Source of the DNA: Diplocloster agilis
GTDB taxonomy: Bacteria > Bacillota > Clostridia > Lachnospirales > Lachnospiraceae
Reading direction: 5' to 3'
Length of the DNA stretch: 38,882 nt
NCBI RefSeq assembly: GCF_019042275.1
Contig: NZ_JAHQCW010000052.1
Coordinates: 1-38,882 of the forward strand
This document shows positions 16,571 through 23,992 of the stretch, in pieces. A model generated the notes under the pieces. The model worked only from the letters and a program-made list of their open reading frames with translations, ran no database searches and was not told the origin of the DNA. The translations under genes were made by a program, and so were the position numbers. Every line of letters begins with the position of its first letter. The stretch's first letter is position 1.

Positions 16571-17525
16571 CTGCTTTTCTCCTTGCCGCTTTCGTTCCGA
16601 TGTATTTGGATTTGATCTTCGGATCAATGAAAGCATACAGAATATCCACAATGAGCATGATCACAGCAAAAACTACCGCCAGTATGATCACACAAGCCTG
16701 GATGATCGGGTAATCACGGGAGTTCACGGCTGTCAGCAGATATAAGCCGATACCGGGTATTCCAAATACGGTTTCAATCACCACCGACCCGCCGCATACA
16801 TGGGCCAGTCCCACGCTTGCAGTAGACAGAATCGGGAACAGCGCGTTCGGCAGCGCGTGCTTATAGATCACCTTACGCCTGGACACTCCCTTGGCCCTCG
16901 CCGTCACGATATAGTCGGAACGGATAACCTCCAGCATGGCGGAGCGTGCCTGCCTGGCATTGGAGGCCATCCCGCCGAAGGAACCGGCGATACACGGCAG
17001 AATGTAATATTGGGGTCCCCCGATACCGCTGGATGGCAGCCACCCAAGTTTCAGCGAAAACAGCAGTACCAGCATGAGGCCCAGCCAGAACGGCGGCATG
17101 GAGACTCCGAACAAGGCCACGAACATACAGAACCGGTCTCCGAATTTGTTCTGATTCACACCGGCAGCCACCCCTAACGGCACTCCAAGCAGCACCGTCA
17201 ACAGCCAGGTGGTAACCCCAAGCGTCAGCGTCCGGGGCAGCCGTCTCATCAGCTCATCGGATATTTTGACGCCTGTAATATACGACTCGCCAAAATCAAA
17301 GTGCAAGAACGTATCACTTAAGAAGTTGCCCAGCCTCACTATATAGGGCTGGTTCAGGCCCAGTTGTTCCCTTACCGCCTGAAGCTGCTCTTCGGAAGCC
17401 TCCGCTCCGGCGACCACTTTTGCCGGATCTCCCGGCACAAAATACATGATCGTAAAAATCAGAATTCCAACTGCCAGAACAACAGGAATAAACATTAATA
17501 TTCTTTTGAATATGTATTTTCCCAT
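16563..17525 (-). CDS. dppB: Dpp/Opp-type ABC importer permease (B subunit)
   Basis: A 320-residue permease with the classic start MGKYIFKRILMFIPVVLAVG, the conserved FVPGDPA motif, six transmembrane segments and the EAA-type loop TARAKGVSRRKVIYKHALPNA. It lies 78 nt behind the binding-protein gene; that spacer holds a strong stem-loop (17558-17595). It pairs with DppC to form the membrane channel. Confidence 0.93.
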   Translation of the reverse strand: MGKYIFKRILMFIPVVLAVGILIFTIMYFVPGDPAKVVAGAEASEEQLQAVREQLGLNQPYIVRLGNFLSDTFLHFDFGESYITGVKISDELMRRLPRTLTLGVTTWLLTVLLGVPLGVAAGVNQNKFGDRFCMFVALFGVSMPPFWLGLMLVLLFSLKLGWLPSSGIGGPQYYILPCIAGSFGGMASNARQARSAMLEVIRSDYIVTARAKGVSRRKVIYKHALPNALFPILSTASVGLAHVCGGSVVIETVFGIPGIGLYLLTAVNSRDYPIIQACVIILAVVFAVIMLIVDILYAFIDPKIKSKYIGTKAARRKADA

Positions 17526-17557
17526 TTCTTTACTCCTAATCTTTTTTCTGCAATCAT

Positions 17558-17595
17558 GCGGTGTACGGTCCCCGTTCGCCTAAACCGTACACCGC
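17558..17595 (-). other. Stem-loop between dppA and dppB
   Basis: GCGGTGTACGGT (17558-17569) pairs perfectly with ACCGTACACCGC (17584-17595), loop 14 nt, starting 9 nt beyond the dppA stop. The minus strand after it is A-rich, not T-rich. It likely protects the 3' end of a shorter dppA mRNA, so that binding protein is made in excess over the permeases. Confidence 0.6.
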
Positions 17596-17603
17596 GTTAG
17601 CGT

Positions 17604-19250
17604 TTAGTTCCAAACGTAGATGCTTGCACCAGGAACTTGTCTGGCATCAATATTGGTACACATTTTCACAATCTTGTCCGTATTGTATACCACACATTTT
17701 TCTTCTACATAAAGCTGCATCAGATAGGCCTGATCGATCAGATAATCATGCACCGCGCTGGTGGTTTCCACTGAGTTGGTATCCACATTGCTGGCGGTCT
17801 CCACCAGCTCCTGCAGATGCGGATCATTCAGGAAGCCCGCGCAGTAAGCGCCGTCCGACGTGTAGATATTCTTATTCAGCTGGTTGTTCCAGATCCGGGT
17901 GATGGTGCCGGGGCCGCCGGAACCGTTGAACATCATATCGTACTGGGTGGGATCCGTTTTATAACTGTTGTACAGGGCATTTTCATAGGACAGGACTTCC
18001 ACCTTAATTCCTATCATATCCAGGTAAGCCTGGATGATCTCCGCCATGGAATTGCAGTATGAGCTGGTAGGGAACATCAGCTTCAGGGACAATTCGCCCG
18101 GGGCATATCCTGCTTCTTTCAGACACTCTTTGGCGTAGTCCGGATCATATTCAAAATAATCCTCATTATCCCAATTGGGATCTGCGTCGGGGTAGCGGGT
18201 CTGGCCGTAAGTCTTGGGATTGATCGCGTGACCCTCGAACACGCCGTCTATGATGGCCTGGCGGTCGATTCCGTACAGCACCGCTTTTCGCAGCGCGATA
18301 TTATCTTTGAACACGCTCTTATCCGACATATTGAAGAACAGCGCGTTGCCGCCCCAGGTCTTAATTGCCTCGGCGCAGAAGTGATTCGCAGCCTCGCCGC
18401 CTTCTCCGAATCTCTCCGCCGCTGAAAAATCCACAAACGCGAAATCCAACGCTCCGGTCTCCAGGCCGACTACGATCTGGGCCGCCTCCGTAATCATGGA
18501 ATAGACGATTTTTTCTGTATTGGCCTGCTGTTCCAGTGCTTTGCACAGCTCCGGCTTCTGCCAATAATTCTCATTTTTCACCAGGGTCAGGGTAGAACCC
18601 GTTTCATAAGCATCTACTTTGTAAGGGCCGGTGCCGACGGGATCTACCGACATATCATCCGAGCTGGCTTCGTACGCCGCCTGTGTGACAAAATATAATC
18701 CGGCAATACTGTTTTCAAACGTTGCCACATTATTGTTGTTGACCGTAATCTCGACGGTGTAATCACCGGTGGCCTCATATTTTTCAAAATTCAACGCGCT
18801 TGTATTTCCCTTTTCCACCATCTTGTCCAGGCAGAATACGATGTCAGAAGCGGTCATCTGATTGCCCGCAGAGTCCGTTATGTAATCATATAGGTTTACG
18901 GTGTAGGTCAGGCCGTCCCGTTCGTAATCCTTTGCCAGCACTCCATACAAATCGCCGTCCTCCGTATAGCCGAATAGCCTCTCACAGACTTCCATAATGC
19001 AGACATGGCGCGAGGAGGACATGGCCGCCAGCGGATCCAGAGTTCCCGGGTCCCCGTCCCCGCAGCTGATATAGGCTACCTGTTCCCCGTCGTAGGAGGA
19101 GGGAGCCGCCGAGTCGCTTCCTTGGGAAGCTGAGGATGCGGATTCCTGGTTTTTTCCATCCGCAGCGCTCTCCGAAGCCTTGTCGCCACAGCCGGTCAAC
19201 ATACCGGTAAGCATAGTGGCGGTAAGCAGTAATGCCATTACTTTTTTCAT
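17604..19250 (-). CDS. dppA: Family-5 extracellular solute-binding lipoprotein of the Dpp/Opp importer
   Basis: A 548-residue lipoprotein: signal peptide MKKVMALLLTATMLTGMLTGC with lipobox LTGC (Cys21), a Ser/Ala/Glu-rich linker, then an SBP_bac_5 fold with family landmarks (GDPGTLDPLAA near the start, DPVGTGPYKV, NIALRKAVLYGIDRQAIIDGVF). It would capture peptides, but family-5 proteins also take oligosaccharides, nickel chelates and other ligands. ATG 19250 gives the cleanest signal peptide; ATG 19256, two codons upstream, is equally possible because both ribosome sites are weak. It heads the importer operon and is divergent from the AraC-type regulator at 19598. Confidence 0.92.
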   Translation of the reverse strand: MKKVMALLLTATMLTGMLTGCGDKASESAADGKNQESASSASQGSDSAAPSSYDGEQVAYISCGDGDPGTLDPLAAMSSSRHVCIMEVCERLFGYTEDGDLYGVLAKDYERDGLTYTVNLYDYITDSAGNQMTASDIVFCLDKMVEKGNTSALNFEKYEATGDYTVEITVNNNNVATFENSIAGLYFVTQAAYEASSDDMSVDPVGTGPYKVDAYETGSTLTLVKNENYWQKPELCKALEQQANTEKIVYSMITEAAQIVVGLETGALDFAFVDFSAAERFGEGGEAANHFCAEAIKTWGGNALFFNMSDKSVFKDNIALRKAVLYGIDRQAIIDGVFEGHAINPKTYGQTRYPDADPNWDNEDYFEYDPDYAKECLKEAGYAPGELSLKLMFPTSSYCNSMAEIIQAYLDMIGIKVEVLSYENALYNSYKTDPTQYDMMFNGSGGPGTITRIWNNQLNKNIYTSDGAYCAGFLNDPHLQELVETASNVDTNSVETTSAVHDYLIDQAYLMQLYVEEKCVVYNTDKIVKMCTNIDARQVPGASIYVWN

Positions 19251-19597
19251 AGTCATCTTTCTTTTTCCATCCTTTCTTATGGTGTTACTTGTCATTGCAA
19301 TATGACGAAACCTGTGCTAAAATTAGCCCAACAAGAAAATCTGCACATTACAGAAAAATACTTTTACTTTAAATGCACAATATCATTCTTTTTTTCTTCA
19401 TTTTTTGAATAATATATTTGCTTTTCTTGTATTTTTACCTATAATTTTGAACAAATTTTCTTTTCGTTTATAATGTTCATTATATTTTTTGTCCAAAACC
19501 TTTTCAAGTACCCATAGGATATAATATGTTCCAATTTTCATGTTTTTCTGATTGCACCATGAGCGGATGTTCCATTATGTTGGAAAAGGGGGATGTT
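19251..19597. promoter_or_regulatory. AT-rich divergent promoter region between dppA and its putative regulator
   Basis: A 347-nt AT-rich spacer. The plus strand has TTGCTT (19418-19423), 16 nt, TATAAT (19440-19445), a fair promoter for the regulator gene. The minus strand has TTGGAC (19491-19496), 18 nt, TATAAA (19467-19472), a weaker candidate for the dpp operon; the two would overlap, giving mutual interference or common control. I see no clear operator palindrome or RNA element here. Confidence 0.4.
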
Positions 19598-21193
19598 ATG
19601 AAGATACATATGATCGTTGCCACTGAGGACCCGCAAATCTGTACTTCTATCATAGAACTGGTCTCAAACAGCGGATTTGAGTTTGAGCTGATCGGTTCTC
19701 CCACAAGTGTGCGGGAGTTGGATCAGCTGATACGGATTAGTTCCCCGGATATTGTGATCACCGGCTCGCGTTTGTCGGATTCAGACTGTTTCCCCATCAT
19801 CCGGCAGGAGAAAAATAACCCCGGCAGTACGACTCAGTTTCTGGTCTTCGGCGGGCAGAGCTTTGAGTCCGTATATCAAGCGGTAAAAGCAGGCGCCTCC
19901 GATTATCTGATCTTCCCGATCGATCCCGGGGAATTGAAGGCTTCCCTGGCTTATGCCGTGGACTCCCAGACAAACGCCCTGTTCAAAGACAGTACCACCA
20001 GGCTGTTTTATATCAATGATCAGGGAGCGGAGATCTTAAAGAATAAATCTTTAACATTAGAACAGGTCAACAGCATGTACAGCACAAACTTTGCCATGGG
20101 CCTGTTCCAGATGCTCTTTATAAAATTTGATTTTCCCAACTCTTTCGAACGGATCAATATGAGTAACCCGAAGATGTTCCGCCAGGTACACAGTCTCGTT
20201 TTAAAACACTTTCAGGATATCTGCGCCGACATCATTCTGGAAAATAAAAGCGACGGCATCATGATCCTGCTCAACTACGTCAACGAGCGGCACAATCTGG
20301 TAGAGATCAGGATACTGGAGCTTTACCAGCTGATCGGCAGCCAGATCAAACCCCGAAGCGGAAAGGATCTGACCATCTGTGTAAGCGCAACCGTCACCGA
20401 TCCCTGCGATGTTTGGCAAATCAAAGAACAGGTAAGGGATGCGGAATGGTCCCGGATTATTTACGGGGTGAATAAGGTCATCTTCTGGAAACCCGGTTCC
20501 CTGGATCACACCGGTATCCAAAGCAAGCTCAAGCCGGTGGGCGCTAAGGCGAAGGAAGCTGTGGAATCGCTTGACACTGCGGAATTTTCAGCCGCCCTCC
20601 GCCGCTTTTATAATCTTCCGCAGCATATTTTAGTCAGTCACGAAGCCCGGGTATTTGTCAAAGAAATCATCGCCTCCATATTTGAGATGTACTGGGATAC
20701 CATCTCCGAATTTACCGACCCGGCTCTGATCTTCGATGAGATCTCCTATTATCTGCATCTGTGTACGACTTTCCAAAGGCACCATACCGTTTTGCATACC
20801 CAGTGTACGGATCTGCTTAACAATATCTCCCAGCAGATCAATAAAAAATATTCTCCGTCGGTAACCTCAGCGCTGCTGTTTATCAAGCAAAATATAGACA
20901 AAAAAATAACCATCGAAGATGCCGCAAAATATGTGCACTTATCCAACGGTTATTTTTCCTTTCTCTTCAAGCGCGAGACAGGAGTAAATTTTACACGATT
21001 TGTAAAAGATCAGAAGAACATCGTCGCCTGCAAATTGCTTAAAACTACAAATCTTAATATTTCGGAAGTCGCCTGCCACATCGGCTTTACCGAAGACGTG
21101 CGGGAATTCAGCAAATTCTTCAAGGCCCTGAATGGGGTTACGCCCACAATGTACCGGCAGATGCATAAGAGTACCGCCGGGGATGTTTTGTAA
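19598..21193 (+). CDS. AraC-type response regulator with degenerate receiver (YesN-like)
   Basis: A 531-residue protein: an N-terminal receiver-like domain (about 1-125), a central region of about 290 residues with no family I recognise, and a C-terminal AraC double HTH (about 425-525; ITIEDAAKYVHLSNGYFSFLFKRETG and LNISEVACHIGFTEDVREFSKFFKALNGVTP). Every residue needed for phosphorylation is replaced: the acidic pair reads ATED, the phospho-Asp position is Gly56 (DIVITG), the Thr switch is Phe84 and the conserved Lys is Phe106 (YLIFP). No histidine kinase gene is adjacent. ATG 19598 has a GGGGG ribosome site; upstream in-frame ATGs lack one. Being divergent from dppA, it probably controls the importer operon. 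Confidence 0.88.
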   Translation: MKIHMIVATEDPQICTSIIELVSNSGFEFELIGSPTSVRELDQLIRISSPDIVITGSRLSDSDCFPIIRQEKNNPGSTTQFLVFGGQSFESVYQAVKAGASDYLIFPIDPGELKASLAYAVDSQTNALFKDSTTRLFYINDQGAEILKNKSLTLEQVNSMYSTNFAMGLFQMLFIKFDFPNSFERINMSNPKMFRQVHSLVLKHFQDICADIILENKSDGIMILLNYVNERHNLVEIRILELYQLIGSQIKPRSGKDLTICVSATVTDPCDVWQIKEQVRDAEWSRIIYGVNKVIFWKPGSLDHTGIQSKLKPVGAKAKEAVESLDTAEFSAALRRFYNLPQHILVSHEARVFVKEIIASIFEMYWDTISEFTDPALIFDEISYYLHLCTTFQRHHTVLHTQCTDLLNNISQQINKKYSPSVTSALLFIKQNIDKKITIEDAAKYVHLSNGYFSFLFKRETGVNFTRFVKDQKNIVACKLLKTTNLNISEVACHIGFTEDVREFSKFFKALNGVTPTMYRQMHKSTAGDVL

Positions 21194-21204
21194 AATCTGC
21201 GTTT

Positions 21205-22557
21205 TTATTCTTTCTTCCACCGCCCGGAGAGCAGATAAATACTTCCGATAAAAAATGGGACAAACCCGGCTAATGCGTTTCCGTACCAGAATCCCTCGTA
21301 CCCCATTTTAAAGTAAAGCCCCAGAAGGAGTCCAAGACCTATCCTGGCAATGATCCCGTCCAGAAGCGCCACGCTCAGATTCAGCCTGGAATTACCGGAA
21401 CCATTGATAAGCGCGCTGTTCGGGGTTCGCAGGGCATTTCCAAAGAACATCAGTATCGCTACGGGGATGTAGGTGAGGCATACCTTCAGTACGCTTTCCT
21501 CTTCCGTGAATATCCGAAAGACCGGCGTCGGCGCGATCATCAAAACCACGGAAAACAGGGAAGCCAGAACCGTTGTGATCGCATAAGAAACAAAAATAAC
21601 GCGGCTGACCCGTTTATATTCCTTTGCTCCGATGTTCTGCCCGATCATAGCCGCACCCCCGGTCATAATCGAGTTGGTGCAGAAGCCAAATACCACATTC
21701 AGTTTATTGGCTATGCCCGTGACCGCCGTTATGATGTATCCGTAGGAATTGATCCAGGAGCTCACGAACATTTTGGAGATCTGTACGGATGCGGTCTGAA
21801 TCGCCAGCGGAACTCCCAGCGCCACATATTGCTTTAATATCCCAGGATCGATTCTAAAACTGCGCAATCGGAAATCAAAACCGAACGCTTCTTTTCGCCT
21901 GTATAAATAAATCACAGAGCACAGGAAGCTTACGCTTTGGCTCAAGACTGTTGCAAGCGCCGCTCCGAACACCTCCAAATGAAAAGCTGCCACAAACAGA
22001 AGATCCAGAAATACATTCAGAACAGCCGCTATAGCGATAAATAAAAACGGCCGCTTTGAATCTCCCATGCCTCTTAAAATAGCGCTGACCGCGTTATATC
22101 CATAAGTAAAAATCAGTCCCGCCATACAGGTAAGCGCGTAAGCATAAGCATAATTCCAGGCTTCCGGAGGCGTATTTAACCACGTCAGAATAGGCTTTCT
22201 CAGCAAAAAGCATAAGATACTCATACCGGCCGCGCACAGGGCAAGAAAGGAAAACATTGTCCCGATCAGTCCGGTGATCTTCTGCCTTTGATTTGCCCCG
22301 ATATACTGGGAGATCATGATCTGTCCCGCAGTGGAAAAACCCATGGACAAAAATTCCAGCAGCGCTTGGATATCTCCCCCTACGGATACGGCCGCGAGCC
22401 CCACACTGCCCACGTAATTCCCCACAATGATCATATCCACCATATTGTAAACCGCCTGCAGCAAATTCGACAGAAAAAGAGGCACGGCAAAAATCATCAA
22501 TTGTCCGGCCACACTGCCCGTCGTCATGTCCTGTATCATACTTTTCTTATTTTCCAC
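21205..22557 (-). CDS. MATE-family multidrug/metabolite efflux protein
   Basis: A 450-residue protein with 12 hydrophobic segments in two homologous halves, with family landmarks near the start (TTGSVAGQLMIFAVPLFLSNLLQAVYNMVDMIIVGNYVG). MATE exporters use Na+ or H+ gradients to expel cationic drugs or metabolites. The start is GTG 22557 with GAGGGG 8 nt upstream. It ends only 11 nt from the stop of the convergent regulator gene with no hairpin between, so the two 3' ends probably overlap as antisense RNA. Confidence 0.92.
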   Translation of the reverse strand: MENKKSMIQDMTTGSVAGQLMIFAVPLFLSNLLQAVYNMVDMIIVGNYVGSVGLAAVSVGGDIQALLEFLSMGFSTAGQIMISQYIGANQRQKITGLIGTMFSFLALCAAGMSILCFLLRKPILTWLNTPPEAWNYAYAYALTCMAGLIFTYGYNAVSAILRGMGDSKRPFLFIAIAAVLNVFLDLLFVAAFHLEVFGAALATVLSQSVSFLCSVIYLYRRKEAFGFDFRLRSFRIDPGILKQYVALGVPLAIQTASVQISKMFVSSWINSYGYIITAVTGIANKLNVVFGFCTNSIMTGGAAMIGQNIGAKEYKRVSRVIFVSYAITTVLASLFSVVLMIAPTPVFRIFTEEESVLKVCLTYIPVAILMFFGNALRTPNSALINGSGNSRLNLSVALLDGIIARIGLGLLLGLYFKMGYEGFWYGNALAGFVPFFIGSIYLLSGRWKKE

Positions 22558-22623
22558 GCCATCTTCCCCTCTCCCGCTCTGTTCGTTTGTATCTTCGCAT
22601 GACTTGCCATGAAACAGTTTCCT

Positions 22624-22652
22624 ATTTTACACGACGAATTTTTCTTTTTCAA
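22624..22652 (-). promoter_or_regulatory. Promoter of the MATE gene
   Basis: Minus strand: TTGAAA (22647-22652), 17-nt spacer, TAAAAT (22624-22629), about 65 nt before the GTG start. A CAACCGGTTA palindrome (22655-22664) lies immediately upstream of the -35 box. Confidence 0.5.
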
Positions 22653-22654
22653 GA

Positions 22655-22664
22655 CAACCGGTTA
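22655..22664. promoter_or_regulatory. Possible second LacI-type operator core
   Basis: CAACCGGTTA matches the core of the two operators at 38158-38234. It sits between the divergent MATE and metallo-hydrolase promoters, 3 bp from the MATE -35 box. The outer bases match only partly, so binding by the same repressor is speculative. Confidence 0.3.
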
Positions 22665-22705
22665 AGAGTGCATGAAAATCAGAACATAATATACGAAATG
22701 TCCAC

Positions 22706-22734
22706 TTGAAACCGTTTTGCGCGAAAAATATAAT
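22706..22734 (+). promoter_or_regulatory. Promoter of the MBL-fold hydrolase gene
   Basis: TTGAAA (22706-22711), 17-nt spacer and TATAAT (22729-22734) lie about 70 nt before ATG 22803. Confidence 0.6.
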
Positions 22735-22802
22735 TAGAATTGCAGGTATCCGGTTGAAGAAAAATCAAATATAATCAGGAATCGGCAGAAAGGAGCGGTT
22801 AT

Positions 22803-23810
22803 ATGGGAAAAAAGGATTGGAAAGAACTTTCAGCTTTGAAAGCGGTCAAACATAATGGGGTTACCCGTTCCAGGGATTTTACCACAGAGGCATATATGGA
22901 GGAATTTCGCAAGTTCAACAGAACAAAAAAGATCTATGACATCGATCCGTATGTGGAAGTGTATCATCTGCGCGACAATGTCTACAGCCTGTTTACGGAA
23001 AACTGCGATGCCGGCGGCGCCGTATTCATGCATCTTATCATAGGCCCCGAAAAAGCCCTGCTGATCGATACCGCCTATGGACTGGGGGATACCAAAGCGC
23101 TGGTGGACGGACTTACGGGAAACAAACCTCTGATCGTAGTAAACACGCATAATCACTGTGATCACGCTTACGGAAACTGCCGGTTTGACACCGTGTACTG
23201 CCACAAATATGAACTCCCGTATCTGGAAGCACAGGATTCCCACATCTGGGATTACCTGTTTGATGAGAATGGCAGATGCAGATGGCTGGAATTTGACCGG
23301 GCGGATCTGCCGGAATTTAAAAAGTATCAGATCGTATGCTTCGAAGATATGCATGTCTTCGATCTGGGTGGCGGCTATGAGATCCAGGCTGTATGGCTTG
23401 GCGGACACACGCCCGGACACTGCGGCTATCTGGATAAGCAGAACCGTATCTTCTTTTCCGGCGATGATATCGTCAGCACCGGAACGAATGTGGGGGTCGG
23501 CCCCAACCCCAATGATTTTAATTCGTATTTCGGGGAGTATATGAACATCACCACCTTCCGGAGTAATTTAATCAAACTTATGGCATATCAAGACCAGTTT
23601 GACACAATTTTTCCCCAGCACGGCCCCGTTGGCCTGTCCGGCGATCTTTTGCCGGTTCTGTTAACTTCGTGCGACGAGATTTTAGAAAATCCGGAATCTT
23701 TTGATTATAAAATGGAATTCGCCGGTCTGAAGGGAGAGGCCTCCATTGAAATTAAACAGAAATTTATCCCCGGACTTGGAGTATTTTCCTACACCGATAA
23801 TGGTTTATAG
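22803..23810 (+). CDS. Metallo-beta-lactamase-fold hydrolase
   Basis: A 335-residue cytoplasmic protein with the full binuclear metal site of the MBL superfamily: HNHCDH (H116, H118, D120, H121), the GGHTPGHC histidine, the FSGDD aspartate and a late FPQHGP histidine. An N-terminal stretch of about 55 residues (DWKELSALKAVKHNG...) precedes the domain and is not typical. Superfamily members include thioesterases, lactonases, phosphodiesterases and sulfatases; the sequence does not tell which. AGGAG lies just before the ATG. It is a single-gene unit with its own promoter and a shared terminator. Confidence 0.87.
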   Translation: MGKKDWKELSALKAVKHNGVTRSRDFTTEAYMEEFRKFNRTKKIYDIDPYVEVYHLRDNVYSLFTENCDAGGAVFMHLIIGPEKALLIDTAYGLGDTKALVDGLTGNKPLIVVNTHNHCDHAYGNCRFDTVYCHKYELPYLEAQDSHIWDYLFDENGRCRWLEFDRADLPEFKKYQIVCFEDMHVFDLGGGYEIQAVWLGGHTPGHCGYLDKQNRIFFSGDDIVSTGTNVGVGPNPNDFNSYFGEYMNITTFRSNLIKLMAYQDQFDTIFPQHGPVGLSGDLLPVLLTSCDEILENPESFDYKMEFAGLKGEASIEIKQKFIPGLGVFSYTDNGL

Positions 23811-23895
23811 GATATATTTTCTTTCTCAACCTCGTGATTCTAAGGATTCGCCCGTTTTTATTTAGGATGATCCGCAACCAAAAAGATAATTAAAT

Positions 23896-23957
23896 AGACT
23901 GCCGCGACTTGTCCCCACAGCTTACAAAAGCCTGTAAGTGGAAAGTCGCAGCAGTCT
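23896..23957. terminator. Bidirectional terminator between the MBL hydrolase and cohesin genes
   Basis: A 15-bp stem with one mismatch (23896-23910 with 23943-23957; AGACTGC/GCAGTCT outer, GCGACTT/AAGTCGC inner) encloses a second stem CTTACA/TGTAAG. Both flanks are T-rich in the outgoing sense, but neither T tract is long. It separates convergent genes. Confidence 0.6.
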
Positions 23958-23992
23958 TATTTCATGCATTTATACGAAACGATACCTAATTA

